Both the position numbers and the translations under genes were made by a program. From Comamonas testosteroni (GTDB lineage Bacteria > Pseudomonadota > Gammaproteobacteria > Burkholderiales > Burkholderiaceae_C): 64,000 nucleotides of DNA. Position 1 is the first letter of the stretch, and each line of letters opens with the position of its first letter. This document shows, one piece after another, positions 19,919-28,527 of this stretch. The DNA is taken from positions 186,001 through 250,000 of the forward strand of contig NZ_KZ984441.1 in assembly GCF_003569915.1 (NCBI RefSeq), in the 5' to 3' direction. The notes beneath the pieces were generated by a model. That model saw nothing but the letters and a program-made list of their open reading frames with translations, had not been told where the DNA came from and ran no database searches.

Positions 19919-20896
19919 TTATTGAAAGCCCCGGTTCATATAGCCCACGGCGTCGTTGTAGTAGCCGACCATATTGCGATAGTTGGCCTGAGAAGGGCTG
20001 TTCCTGAGCGTGCGCCAGCTGCCAATCATGGTGCTGAGCTTGTCTGAGAGGCTCTTGTAGGTGTAGTGCGGCTCCTTGCCGGTCTTGGCCTTTTCATCGG
20101 CAATGGACTTGTTCATGTCCACCAGCGTGGCTTCGAGCTGCTTGGCTATTTCATCGACCTTGGCAATCTCGTCCTTGTTCCTGAGGTTGTCGGTCTTGTC
20201 CACGCCATTGACCATTTTCTTGGCCTGATCCATGGCCGTCAGCGTGTTGAACATCAGCATATTGCCTTCGGCCTTGTACTTGGCTAGGCGCTCCTGGCGC
20301 TTCTGGTCCTGCACGCGGTCCAGCTCGGTGCCGAGTTTGTCGATGGCGCCAATCATCCCTTCAAAGCCCGCCTTCATGGCCGCATCGTTTTGCTCGGCCT
20401 TGGCCCACTTGTCTTCCAGAAAGCCCTTGCCACGGAAGTAAGGGTCCATCGTGGTCCAGATGGCCATCAGCTTCTCACCCGCAGCCACTGTGGCGTCAGC
20501 CGCCGCGTCGAGCTGGGCATCGCCGGAGCCGGAACCCGCAGCGCGCACTTCCTTGATGGGTTTGATCTTGCGCTCGATATCGTCGGGGCCGCCGTAGAAG
20601 CCATGTTCATTGCGCTTCTTGCTGCCAATGCCCAGGCCCTTGTAGCTGCGGTAATACGCGGCCACGGAGCGGTTGTCGTCAATCATGGAGTTGTAGGCCT
20701 GACTGTAGGCATTGCGGGCCTTGGCAAAGCCTTCCTCGCTGGCCGCAGGCTTGGCGGCTGCGGGGGCGGGGGCGGGAGATCCGGAGGTACCCCCTGTGCC
20801 GGCTGCTGGTTTTTTGTCATCGCCACAGCCCACCAGAGCCAGACCGCAGGCACTGGCCACGGCCAGCGTCATCACCGATTGCTTGAATATGCGCAT
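19919..20896 (-). CDS. DUF3829 (YiiG-like) lipoprotein
   Basis: A 325-residue predicted lipoprotein. The signal MRIFKQSVMTLAVASACGLA leads to lipobox LVGC, then a Gly/Pro/Ala-rich linker (about 28-52) and an all-helical domain resembling DUF3829 proteins such as YiiG. No biochemical function is established for the family. AGGAG lies upstream of the ATG. It is a single-gene unit with its own terminator and ends convergent with nothing nearby. Confidence 0.82.
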   Translation of the reverse strand: MRIFKQSVMTLAVASACGLALVGCGDDKKPAAGTGGTSGSPAPAPAAAKPAASEEGFAKARNAYSQAYNSMIDDNRSVAAYYRSYKGLGIGSKKRNEHGFYGGPDDIERKIKPIKEVRAAGSGSGDAQLDAAADATVAAGEKLMAIWTTMDPYFRGKGFLEDKWAKAEQNDAAMKAGFEGMIGAIDKLGTELDRVQDQKRQERLAKYKAEGNMLMFNTLTAMDQAKKMVNGVDKTDNLRNKDEIAKVDEIAKQLEATLVDMNKSIADEKAKTGKEPHYTYKSLSDKLSTMIGSWRTLRNSPSQANYRNMVGYYNDAVGYMNRGFQ

Positions 20897-21111
20897 GCAA
20901 GATCTCCTGTTGACGTTATGAATCTGGAGGAACTGCGCCCGGCCTTTCCCCCTCCGGGATGAAACATCTTAGGAAAAGGTCTGGACAAATGCGTGCAATG
21001 AATTGTCAGAAATTCCATTGTTTTTCAAACAATTACAGAAGAATAGATTTGTTCTGACATGGGCTGTGGAGGTTTGCGAAAGCGTTAGTAAGAGGTGGCA
21101 AGCATCGGCAA

Positions 21112-21146
21112 CAAAAAGCCCTCTGCCGCTTGCGCAACAGAGGGCT
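21112..21146 (-). terminator. Terminator of topB
   Basis: AGCCCTCTG (21117-21125) pairs perfectly with CAGAGGGCT (21138-21146). On the minus strand the stem is followed by TTTTTGT. It begins 24 bases after the topB stop. The remainder of the 20897-21169 gap shows no gene. Confidence 0.85.
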
Positions 21147-21169
21147 GATGGATGCGGGCTGAAAAGTAA

Positions 21170-24085
21170 TCAGCTCACATGTTTGCCGACAATGCCGGCC
21201 AGCTCAAACATGCTGACTTGGTCCTTGCCGAACACGGGCTTGAGCTTGGCATCGGCGTTGATGGCGCGCTTGTCCTTGGCGTCCTGCAGGCCGTTGGCCT
21301 TGATGTAGTCCCACAGCTTTTTGATGACCTCGGTGCGCGAAGTCTGCTCGCTGCCGATCACAGCGGCCAGCTCGGCGCTGGGCGTGAGCGTGGCGCTGAC
21401 GGTGCGGGGCTTTTTCGCTGCAGGAGCCTTGGCGGTTTTTGTCGCCACTTTTTTAGCTGCAGTCGTGGTCTTCTTTACGGCAGGTGCTGCAGTTTTGGTA
21501 GCGCCAGCGGTCTTGCGGGCCGGGTATTTGCTCTCGCGCTGCTCGAACTCGAAGTTGACCTTGCCCGCAGCGCCGTCCCAGACCAGGAAGGCCTTGAAGT
21601 TGCGGCGTGTGCGGTTGGAGACAAACTTCTCCAGCAGATCGGTCTTGCCGGTCTGCAGCAGTTTGCTCATCTGCTCGCGCTCAATGGGCTGCTGCAGGAT
21701 GATCTGGCCGCTCTTGAAGTCGCAGCTGGGCGTGGCCTGCGCCAGTGTGGGCACGGCCTTGGAGCAGACATAGTTGGCACCATGCTCGAACACGGGTGAG
21801 CCGCACTTGGGGCAGGGGCCCAGGCTTTGCTGCTGCGCAAAGTCCACGATCTCGCCGGTGTCCTCGGAGTCCTTGTCGTCGCCGAAGTCGAATTCCAGCT
21901 TGTAGTTGCTGTTTTCCTCATCGCGCACGATGGCCACTTCGGCCGTGAACGGCCAGCCAGCCTTGGAGCGGAAGCCCTCCAGCGGGCCAATGCGGCGATC
22001 GCGCAGCAACTGTTCGGCCTCGGCGGTTTCAAAGGTACGGCCCGCAGGCGACTTGGTGAACGAGAAGCCGCAGCCCGCGCTGTGGCCGTCCGCGCCCGTG
22101 CAGGCATAGCGGCGGTAGTTTTCCTTGACCACGCCGCCGCAGTTGGGGCAGGGTGTGGAGAGCGTGGCGTAGTCGCCAGGGATGGTGTCGCGGTCGTATT
22201 CCTTGGCCTTTTTGACCAGCTTCTCGGTCATGGCCTGAATCTGCTGCATGAAGGCGTCGCGCGAGAGCTGGCCTTTTTCCATCTGCGAGAGCTTGTATTC
22301 CCACTCGCCGGTCAGATCGGCGCGGCACAGTTCTTCCACCTGCAGGCCGCGCAGCAGCGTCATCAGCTGGAAGGCCTTGGCCGTGGGGATCAGCTCGCGG
22401 CCTTCGCGCAGCATGTACTTTTCAGTGATCAGGCCTTCAATGATGGCCGCGCGCGTGGCAGGCGTGCCCAGGCCTTTTTCCTGCATGGCTTCACGCAGCT
22501 CGTCATCGTCGATCTGCTTGCCCGCGCTCTCCATGGCGCCCAGCAGCGTGGCTTCAGAGTAGCGTGCGGGCGGCTTGGTCTTGAGGCCCTTCACATCGGC
22601 GTGGTCAGTGCGCGGCTGCTCGCCCGGCTGCACTGCGACCAGTGGCTGGCCCTTGTCGCCTTCCTTGGCGTCTTCTACCTCGTTAGCGGCTTCCTTGCCA
22701 TAAATTGCCAGCCAGCCCGGCTTGACCAGCACCTTGCCCTCGGTCTTGAAGGAATGCTGCTCCACCTTGCTGATGCGCGTGGTGACTTGATATTCGGCGC
22801 TGGGGAAGAACACCGCCATGAAGCGGCGCACGACCAGGTCATACAGCTTTTGCTCAGCCTCGGACAGGCCGCTAGGTGCCTGCGTGGTGGGGATGATGGC
22901 AAAGTGATCCGAGATCTTGCTGTTGTCGAAGATGCGCTTGGACGGACGGATGTAGTTGTCGTTAATGGCCTGCTGCGCAAACGGGGCCAGATGGCGCATG
23001 CCGCTGGTGGCCAGCATGTCGAAGGTCTGGCGTGCCACGGGCAGATAGTCCTCGGGCAGAGCACGTGCGTCGGTACGCGGGTAGGTCAGGGCCTTGTGGC
23101 GTTCGTACAGGCTCTGGGCCAGTGCCAGCGTGGTTTTGGCCGAGAAGCCAAACTTGCCGTTGGCCTCGCGCTGCAGGCTGGTCAGGTCAAACAGCAGGGG
23201 CGATGCCTGTGTGGTGGGCTTGCTCTCTTCGGTCACCGTGGCGGGCTTGCCCTGCACAGCGGCGGCAATCGCATCGGCCTCGGCCTTGTTCCACAGGCGG
23301 TCGGCCTTGGCCTCCGCATCGTCCGACTTCTTCCACAGAGGGTTGAACCACTTGCCCAGGTAGGCTCCGGCCTGAGCGTTAAAAGTGCCATGCACTTCCC
23401 AGTAGTCGCGGCTGACGAACTTGCGGATTTTTTCCTCGCGCTCCACCACCAGCGACAGCGTAGGCGTCTGCACGCGGCCCACGGTGGTCAGGAAGAAGCC
23501 CCCGTCGCGCGAGTTGAAGGCCGTCATGGCGCGCGTGCCGTTGATGCCCACCAGCCAGTCGGCTTCGGAGCGGCTGCGCGCGGCGCTGGCCAGGCCCTGC
23601 ATCTGGGCATCGCTGCGCAGGTTCTTGAAGCCGTCGCGAATCGCTTGCGGCGTCATGGATTGCAGCCACAGGCGCTTGACGGGCTTGCCCAGACCACCCT
23701 TGGCACCGCCTGCGTACTGCTCAATCAGGCGGAAGATCAGCTCACCCTCACGTCCCGCGTCACAGGCGTTGATGAGTTCGGTCACATCCTTGCGCTTGGC
23801 CTGCTTGACCACGGCGTTCAGGCGGGTCTTGGTCTTGTCCACAGGCTTCAAGTCAAAGCGCGGAGGAATGACGGGCAGGTTGGCAAAACTCCACTTGCCG
23901 CGCTTGACGTCGAATTCCTCAGGGGCCTGAATCTCCACCAGGTGGCCGACCGCGCTGGTCACCACATAGTTCTCGGCTTCAAAGTAATCATCGTGCTTGT
24001 CGAACTTGCCTGCCACCGGGGTCAGTGCACGGACGATGTCCTGTGCAACAGAAGGCTTTTCTGCAATCACCAGGGTTTTAGTCAT
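21170..24085 (-). CDS. topB: DNA topoisomerase III with C-terminal SWIB domain
   Basis: A type IA topoisomerase that decatenates DNA through a transient 5'-phosphotyrosine. The 971 residues (E. coli TopB has 653) contain TOPRIM (IAEKPSVAQDI, NACDAGREGELIFR), the catalytic Tyr335 in TYPRTD, and two Cys zinc-ribbon-like modules (CPNCGG and CPKCGS). A Lys/Ala/Thr-rich, histone H1-like linker follows (about 855-894). The final 77 residues (about 895-971, LTPSAELAAVIGS to MFELAGIVGKHVS) match the SWIB/MDM2 fold, a domain otherwise best known from eukaryotic chromatin remodelers and from Chlamydia. It is divergent from a SET-domain gene. Confidence 0.95.
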   Translation of the reverse strand: MTKTLVIAEKPSVAQDIVRALTPVAGKFDKHDDYFEAENYVVTSAVGHLVEIQAPEEFDVKRGKWSFANLPVIPPRFDLKPVDKTKTRLNAVVKQAKRKDVTELINACDAGREGELIFRLIEQYAGGAKGGLGKPVKRLWLQSMTPQAIRDGFKNLRSDAQMQGLASAARSRSEADWLVGINGTRAMTAFNSRDGGFFLTTVGRVQTPTLSLVVEREEKIRKFVSRDYWEVHGTFNAQAGAYLGKWFNPLWKKSDDAEAKADRLWNKAEADAIAAAVQGKPATVTEESKPTTQASPLLFDLTSLQREANGKFGFSAKTTLALAQSLYERHKALTYPRTDARALPEDYLPVARQTFDMLATSGMRHLAPFAQQAINDNYIRPSKRIFDNSKISDHFAIIPTTQAPSGLSEAEQKLYDLVVRRFMAVFFPSAEYQVTTRISKVEQHSFKTEGKVLVKPGWLAIYGKEAANEVEDAKEGDKGQPLVAVQPGEQPRTDHADVKGLKTKPPARYSEATLLGAMESAGKQIDDDELREAMQEKGLGTPATRAAIIEGLITEKYMLREGRELIPTAKAFQLMTLLRGLQVEELCRADLTGEWEYKLSQMEKGQLSRDAFMQQIQAMTEKLVKKAKEYDRDTIPGDYATLSTPCPNCGGVVKENYRRYACTGADGHSAGCGFSFTKSPAGRTFETAEAEQLLRDRRIGPLEGFRSKAGWPFTAEVAIVRDEENSNYKLEFDFGDDKDSEDTGEIVDFAQQQSLGPCPKCGSPVFEHGANYVCSKAVPTLAQATPSCDFKSGQIILQQPIEREQMSKLLQTGKTDLLEKFVSNRTRRNFKAFLVWDGAAGKVNFEFEQRESKYPARKTAGATKTAAPAVKKTTTAAKKVATKTAKAPAAKKPRTVSATLTPSAELAAVIGSEQTSRTEVIKKLWDYIKANGLQDAKDKRAINADAKLKPVFGKDQVSMFELAGIVGKHVS

Positions 24086-24152
24086 TGTGTGTTCTCGTCG
24101 TCATTAACCACCTGAGCCGCTACTTGGACTCAGGCTCATACAATCCGCTTCT

Positions 24153-24183
24153 CACGCGCGCGCACGCGCACATGTGTGCATAT
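24153..24183. other. 31-nt perfect alternating pyrimidine-purine tract (Z-DNA-prone)
   Basis: Every position from 24153 to 24183 alternates pyrimidine and purine, with CG and CA/TG steps dominating (CACGCGCGCGCACGCGCACA then TGTGTGCATAT). Such tracts flip to Z-DNA under negative supercoiling. It lies between the divergent starts of topB (24085) and the SET gene (24203), where their promoters must be. Confidence 0.8.
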
Positions 24184-24202
24184 TCAAAGTATCAGAGAAA
24201 AC

Positions 24203-24709
24203 ATGCCCCGCACATCCCTGGCCCCTTCAGAGGGTCGTCGCATACAGACTCGGCGCTCCGGCGTGCATGGCAAAGGCGTTTTCGCCGTGCAGGATATTGC
24301 GGAAGGCGAAACCATTATTGAGTACGTGGGCGAAGTCATCGACTGGCAGGAGGCCCAGGATCGTCACCCACATGACCCCAGTCAGCCCAATCACACTTTC
24401 TACTTCCAGGTCGATGATGAACGTGTGATCGATGCCACGCACAAGGGCAATTCCTCGCGCTGGATCAACCACAGCTGCAACCCGAACTGCTATACCGACG
24501 AGCGCGATGGCCGCATCTACATCGTGGCATTGCGCAATATTGCCGCGGGCGAAGAGCTGAATTACGACTATGGCCTGATGGTGGCAGAGCGCTACACACC
24601 CAAGGTCAAGGCCGAATATGCGTGCTATTGCGGTGCCAAGAACTGCCGGGGAACGATGCTGGCGCCGAAAAGGGGCTGGCGTCCGCCGATGCCGGGGGAT
24701 AGCAAGTAA
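24203..24709 (+). CDS. SET-domain protein lysine methyltransferase with post-SET motif
   Basis: A 168-residue protein that is almost entirely a SET domain: N-terminal SGVHGKGVFA (20-29), the SAM-binding and knot motif NHSCNPNC (89-96), the catalytic-site NYDYG (120-124), and a post-SET Cys cluster C141, C143 and C148 that would bind zinc with C96. All key residues of active SET methyltransferases are present. The expected reaction is S-adenosylmethionine-dependent methylation of lysine in a protein. ATG 24203 is chosen over an upstream in-frame GTG at 24176 inside the alternating tract. It is divergent from the SWIB-fused topoisomerase. Ancient transfer from eukaryotes is possible, but such genes are also widespread in bacteria. 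Confidence 0.9.
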   Translation: MPRTSLAPSEGRRIQTRRSGVHGKGVFAVQDIAEGETIIEYVGEVIDWQEAQDRHPHDPSQPNHTFYFQVDDERVIDATHKGNSSRWINHSCNPNCYTDERDGRIYIVALRNIAAGEELNYDYGLMVAERYTPKVKAEYACYCGAKNCRGTMLAPKRGWRPPMPGDSK

Positions 24710-24711
24710 CA

Positions 24712-24830
24712 CCGCCTGAGGCGCTTTGCCTAGGCGGCCCCGCGCCTTCCCCCTCTCTCTACGCGCTGCGCGCTATGGGAGGGGGACGACGCCATCGCCG
24801 CGAGGCGGCTCTTGCTTGGCGTCTCTGACT
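24712..24830 (+). repeat. Polar post-stop repeat, copy A
   Basis: Begins CACCGCCTGAGGCGC two bases after the SET stop and continues with CGCGCCTTCCCCCTCTCTCT, ACGCGCTGCGCGCT, GGGAGGGGGACGAC and GGCGTCTCT. It shares this order with copies B-E. It fills most of the gap to birA. Confidence 0.8.
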
Positions 24831-24870
24831 TGCGTTGCGCCAGTATTTACGAAGATTTGGATAGATAGAA

Positions 24871-25701
24871 ATGACTCAGCCGATTCACTGGAATGCCGAA
24901 GCCCTGTGGGAAGCCATTGCGCCGCAGTTGCCGGGTTTTACGGTCGAGGTGCTGCCGACGATTGACTCCAGCAACACCGAGCTCATGCGCCGCGCGCGGG
25001 ACGGGTTGACCGAGCCAGTGCTCCTGATTGCAGAGCAGCAAACCCAAGGACGTGGAAGACTTGGACGCAATTGGGTCAGTGGAGTGGGTGATTCGCTGAT
25101 GTTTTCGTTGGGCTTGCCACTGGCCCCCAGGGACTGGTCGGGGCTGTCTTTGGCCGTGGGCGTGAGCGTGGCCGAGAGCCTGCAGCCCCATCTGCCCGCT
25201 GCGGGCGCCGCGCCAAAAATCGGCATCAAGTGGCCCAACGACCTGTGGCTGGAGGGCGACCGCAAGCTGGCCGGCATTCTGATCGAGACGGCCAGCTTTG
25301 TCGGCACCCACCAGCACGATATGACGGCGCCGCGCTATGTGGTGATTGGCATTGGCATCAATATTCGTCCGCGCCCCGGTGACGGCATGCGCACGGCACC
25401 TGCCTGCTTGCAGGAGCTGGATGCAGCGCTCGACGCTCCCACGGCACTGGCCTGCATACTGCCCAATCTGGTGGCCGAGGTGCAGGCCTTTGCCCTGCAC
25501 GGCTTTGCGCCTTTGACCCAGCGTTTTGCCCAGCGCGACCTGCTGGCGGGCCGCGAGGTGAACCTGAGCGATGGCACCACAGGCATGGCCGAAGGCGTGG
25601 CTGCAGACGGCGGCTTTCTGGTGCGCACAGCCGCGGGCGTGCAGGCCGTGACCAGCTCGGAAATCAGCGTGCGCCCAGCCAGCAGCCCGCTGCAAAATTA
25701 A
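24871..25701 (+). CDS. birA: Biotin-[acetyl-CoA-carboxylase] ligase
   Basis: BirA activates biotin with ATP and transfers it to the carrier protein of acetyl-CoA carboxylase. The 276 residues contain the catalytic core: TIDSSNTELM, the biotinyl-AMP loop QQTQGRGRLGRNW, and KWPNDLW and GRKLAGILIE-type (DRKLAGILIE) motifs, then the small C-terminal domain. It lacks the N-terminal helix-turn-helix of E. coli BirA, so it should not be a repressor. No coaX follows; the SPOR-protein gene comes 21 bases later and is probably co-transcribed. Confidence 0.95.
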   Translation: MTQPIHWNAEALWEAIAPQLPGFTVEVLPTIDSSNTELMRRARDGLTEPVLLIAEQQTQGRGRLGRNWVSGVGDSLMFSLGLPLAPRDWSGLSLAVGVSVAESLQPHLPAAGAAPKIGIKWPNDLWLEGDRKLAGILIETASFVGTHQHDMTAPRYVVIGIGINIRPRPGDGMRTAPACLQELDAALDAPTALACILPNLVAEVQAFALHGFAPLTQRFAQRDLLAGREVNLSDGTTGMAEGVAADGGFLVRTAAGVQAVTSSEISVRPASSPLQN

Positions 25702-25722
25702 GCCAGCATTCGAGGGAGTTCT

Positions 25723-26508
25723 ATGCTGCGAATCGTTTTCTTGCTATTGGTACTGGTCAACGCGGGCTATTACCTGTGGAGCCATGGTCATCTGGCGGGC
25801 ATGGGGCTGGCGCCGGCCGTGCAGTCCGAGCCCCAGCGCCTGCAGGAGCAGATCAAGCCCGAGGCCTTGAAGCTGCAGACCCCGGAGCCTGCCGCAGCCC
25901 CGGCTGAGCCGCAGGAGCCCGCAGTTGCGCCGCAGGTGGATGACTCCCAGCCCGCACCCAAGCCCCCGGCAGACCAGCCCGAAGCCAAGCCTGAAAAAGA
26001 AGACAAAGCCGAAAAACCGGAGCCGGTGAAGGAGGCCAAGGAAAGCAAGGAGCCCGAGAGCTGCTATCAGGCCCCGAACATCGAGGAAAAGCAGGCGGAC
26101 ACGATTCGCCGTGCGCTGGCCGCAGCCAAGCTCAAAAGCGAGTGGGATCTGGTCGCCAGCCACCAGAATGGCCGCTGGATGGTCTATATGGGCAAGTTCC
26201 CCGATGCCGAGTTTCTGGACCGCAAGCGCGGCGAGCTGCGCCTGATGAATATCGACTTTGACCGCGCGGGCGGCAGCTTCGAGCCTGGCCTGTCCCTGGG
26301 CCGCTTTTCTTCCGAGGAAGCCGCACAGCGCCAGCTGGGCACCTTGACACGTCAGGGCGTGCGCACCGCCCGTGTGGTGCAGGAGCGCCCCGAAATCACC
26401 ACCTATGCGCTGCGCCTGCCCAAGGCGACGCCGACCTTCCGCAACGAGGTGGCGGCGCTGGCGGGCAAGAACCTGCTGCCCAAGGCCTTGCAGGCCTGTC
26501 CCAAGTGA
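25723..26508 (+). CDS. SPOR-domain membrane protein
   Basis: A 261-residue protein with one N-terminal membrane helix (about 2-20, FLLLVLVNAGYYLW), a long Pro/Ala/Glu/Lys-rich linker (about 35-110) and a C-terminal SPOR-like region (about 120-215: WDLVASHQNGRWMVYMGKF, then LGRFSSEEAAQRQL). SPOR domains bind denuded peptidoglycan at division sites, so a periplasmic cell-envelope role is likely. A good GGGAG precedes the ATG. It follows birA and is followed by a strong terminator. Confidence 0.82.
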   Translation: MLRIVFLLLVLVNAGYYLWSHGHLAGMGLAPAVQSEPQRLQEQIKPEALKLQTPEPAAAPAEPQEPAVAPQVDDSQPAPKPPADQPEAKPEKEDKAEKPEPVKEAKESKEPESCYQAPNIEEKQADTIRRALAAAKLKSEWDLVASHQNGRWMVYMGKFPDAEFLDRKRGELRLMNIDFDRAGGSFEPGLSLGRFSSEEAAQRQLGTLTRQGVRTARVVQERPEITTYALRLPKATPTFRNEVAALAGKNLLPKALQACPK

Positions 26509-26528
26509 TTGGAGCGATCTGAAACGAA

Positions 26529-26554
26529 AAGGGTGCCTGGGGCACCCTTTTTTT
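26529..26554. terminator. Terminator between SPOR gene and chalcone-isomerase-like gene
   Basis: GGGTGCC pairs with GGCACCC (26531-26547) with flanking AA/TT pairs and seven T on the plus strand; AAAA on the other side gives some activity for the convergent gene. Confidence 0.9.
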
Positions 26555-26556
26555 GC

Positions 26557-27144
26557 TCAGTTGTCGAGCAAGGCATCCTTGAGCAAAGGCTCGGCCGGGG
26601 AGTCGCCGAGCCAGATCTTCAAAATCATGCTGAAAAATTCATCATTGCCCAGTGGCTCGCCCTGCTGCACGCCGTTGAGCATGAAGATCGCCCCCTTGCC
26701 GGGCGTGAACTGCAGGCCGAAGCGGTCACCCGTGGCCAGCTTGCGGCGGGCAGAGAAGATTTCGACCAACTGGTTGCTGGCTGCCAGGTATTTGCGGTTT
26801 TGCTCGGGCGTGGCATTGGCCCGCATGCCTTTGACCATGGCCAGACCGATATCGGTGGTGTCCAGGTCACGCATGGCGGTGAAGTCGATCTGTTTGGGCC
26901 CGGGCAGAGCCAGCACCTCTTCCGTGCTCTTGACCTTGCGCGGCAGGTACAGGGCCATTTCATAGACCTTGAACACGGCTTTGTGCCGGGTGCCCTTGCC
27001 ATTGAGCTGCAATGTGGAGCCGCCAAGCTGTACCGAGGCCGGGAAATTGGTGTTGGTCGGTGCCGACCATGCCGATCCCAGCAGCGCCATGGATAAAAAA
27101 ATGGAGCTGGCAACATGCGCTGAAGTTCGTGCTGTAGCGTTCAT
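26557..27144 (-). CDS. Chalcone isomerase-like periplasmic protein
   Basis: A 195-residue protein with an N-terminal Sec signal peptide (hydrophobic SSIFLSMALLGSAWSA, cleavage near residue 28). The mature domain matches the chalcone-isomerase-like family: LNGKGTRHKAVFKVYEMALYLP and RDLDTTDIGLAMVKGMRAN are typical. Bacterial members lack a proven enzymatic role, so flavonoid chemistry should not be assumed. ATG 27144 is preferred over an in-frame TTG at 27165. It is convergent with the SPOR gene. Confidence 0.85.
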   Translation of the reverse strand: MNATARTSAHVASSIFLSMALLGSAWSAPTNTNFPASVQLGGSTLQLNGKGTRHKAVFKVYEMALYLPRKVKSTEEVLALPGPKQIDFTAMRDLDTTDIGLAMVKGMRANATPEQNRKYLAASNQLVEIFSARRKLATGDRFGLQFTPGKGAIFMLNGVQQGEPLGNDEFFSMILKIWLGDSPAEPLLKDALLDN

Positions 27145-27260
27145 TTTCTGGCCCACCTGTCTCAATGTGGTTGCATGAATTTATGAAAATGCTATTTGTA
27201 ATTGAAAAAATAAATTGAAAATTAAAGTTAACTGGTGAACCCCGGCCGTCTGCGGACGAG

Positions 27261-27300
27261 AAAAAAGGCTGAGTTCCGCAGGGTGCGGCACTCAGCCTTT
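27261..27300 (-). terminator. Terminator of the Bug receptor gene
   Basis: On the minus strand AAGGCTGAGT pairs perfectly with ACTCAGCCTT around an inner GCCGCA/TGCGGA-type pairing; six T follow. It is 36 bases after the gene stop. Confidence 0.88.
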
Positions 27301-27336
27301 GGCGTCAGAAGGGGCGAGCCCTTCCGGGCGCAGGTA

Positions 27337-28314
27337 TCAGTCCAGATGAATATTCGCGGCGACGGCCAGTTTCTTCATCTTGGCCACTTCGCTGGCGATT
27401 TGCTTGGTGAACTCGGCGCTGGTCGTGCCCGAGGGGTACAGGCCCTGTGCGGCCATGCGCTGCTTGACGGCAGGGTCCTTGAGGGCGGCGATGATGGCCT
27501 TTTGCACACGCTCCACCTGTGCGGCGGGCGTGTTCTTGGGGGCCACCAGACCGAACCAGGAGGGTTCGTTCAGATCGGGGTGACCGGCCTGGGCATAGGT
27601 CTGCACATCGGGCAGCACATCCAGACGCTCATGCCAGGACACGGCCAGGGCGCGCACCTTGCCGGACTTGATGTGGGGCAGGGAGGAGTTGACCTGGTCG
27701 AAGTACACCGGCACCTGGTTGCCCAGCACGTCGTTGATGGCCGGAGCCGAGCCACGGTAGGGAATGTGGTGCATCTCGGTACCCGTGCTCTTGAGGAACT
27801 GGGCGCCCCACATATGGCCGATGGTGCCGTTGCCGGGAGTGGCATAGGACACCTTGCCGGGGTTGGCCTTGAGGTAGGCCACAAACTCGGCAAAAGTCTT
27901 GACGGGAATCAGCTTGGGGTTGATCACCAGCACGCCGGGAGCCTTGACGATCTCCGTCACGCCGACGAAGTCGTTGGTGGCGTCGTAGGGCAGCTTCTTG
28001 AACACGGCAGGGTTCACACCGTGGGTGGACAGGGTGGCGATACCGAAGGTCACGCCATCGGTGGCACGGGCGACTTCGGACATGCCGATGGAGCCACCGG
28101 CGCCAGCCTTGTTTTCAATCACCACGGCCTGGCCGCCCAGCAGCTTGATCAGCACGTCCTGCATATTGCGGGGCACCATATCGGTAGGGCCGCCGGCAGG
28201 GAAGGGCACGACGATGCGCAGGGGGCGCGAGTTGTCCTGCGCCATGGACAGGCCAGGCAGAGAAGAGGCGACGGCAGCAGCGGCTGCGGAGTGGATGAAT
28301 TGACGACGTTGCAT
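27337..28314 (-). CDS. Bug-family tripartite tricarboxylate transporter substrate-binding protein
   Basis: A 325-residue periplasmic solute receptor of the Bug/TctC family. The N-terminus MQRRQFIHSAAAAAVASS has a twin-arginine-like motif and hydrophobic core. The mature part contains IVVPFPAGGPTDMVPR and VIENKAGAGGSIGM, family hallmarks that line the ligand cleft. Such receptors bind carboxylates and deliver them to TctAB, or act as co-sensors. No tctA or tctB is in the window, and it is directly upstream of TctE/TctD-type genes on the same strand, so a sensing role is plausible. GGGAG precedes ATG 28314. Confidence 0.93.
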   Translation of the reverse strand: MQRRQFIHSAAAAAVASSLPGLSMAQDNSRPLRIVVPFPAGGPTDMVPRNMQDVLIKLLGGQAVVIENKAGAGGSIGMSEVARATDGVTFGIATLSTHGVNPAVFKKLPYDATNDFVGVTEIVKAPGVLVINPKLIPVKTFAEFVAYLKANPGKVSYATPGNGTIGHMWGAQFLKSTGTEMHHIPYRGSAPAINDVLGNQVPVYFDQVNSSLPHIKSGKVRALAVSWHERLDVLPDVQTYAQAGHPDLNEPSWFGLVAPKNTPAAQVERVQKAIIAALKDPAVKQRMAAQGLYPSGTTSAEFTKQIASEVAKMKKLAVAANIHLD

Positions 28315-28343
28315 GAAAGCTCCCGGATCCAGTAATACACAGT

Positions 28344-28384
28344 GGAATTGCTGAGCTTTGCGGAGACTCTTGTAGGGCAATTCC
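28344..28384. promoter_or_regulatory. Candidate TctD operator upstream of the Bug gene
   Basis: GGAATTGC (28344-28351) and GCAATTCC (28377-28384) form a perfect 8-bp inverted repeat with 25 bases between, 30-70 bases upstream of the Bug start. The position fits binding by the neighbouring OmpR-type regulator; this is inference. Confidence 0.4.
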
Positions 28385-28527
28385 TATAAACGATTCTAGA
28401 GGAAGCGAGCGTTTGCTCAGTACGCAGTTTCCGATATGCGAGGCGCATCGAAACAGGCGCAAAGCAAGGCCTGACGCGGGTTTGAGAAAAAGGTAAGCAC
28501 CACAATGGTGCAATCGGAAGGCCGCGT

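Noticed and set aside
21827-24115. A 762-codon open frame on the plus strand
   Set aside because: Antisense shadow of topB, with low-complexity translation and no family motifs.
24203-24709. SET gene as a recent transfer from a eukaryote
   Set aside because: Its base composition and codon use look like those of the neighbours, and SET proteins of this size occur in many bacteria, so recent transfer is not supported from sequence alone.
26557-27144. Flavonoid biosynthesis role for the chalcone-isomerase-like protein
   Set aside because: It has a signal peptide and resembles bacterial non-catalytic relatives; no other flavonoid gene is nearby.
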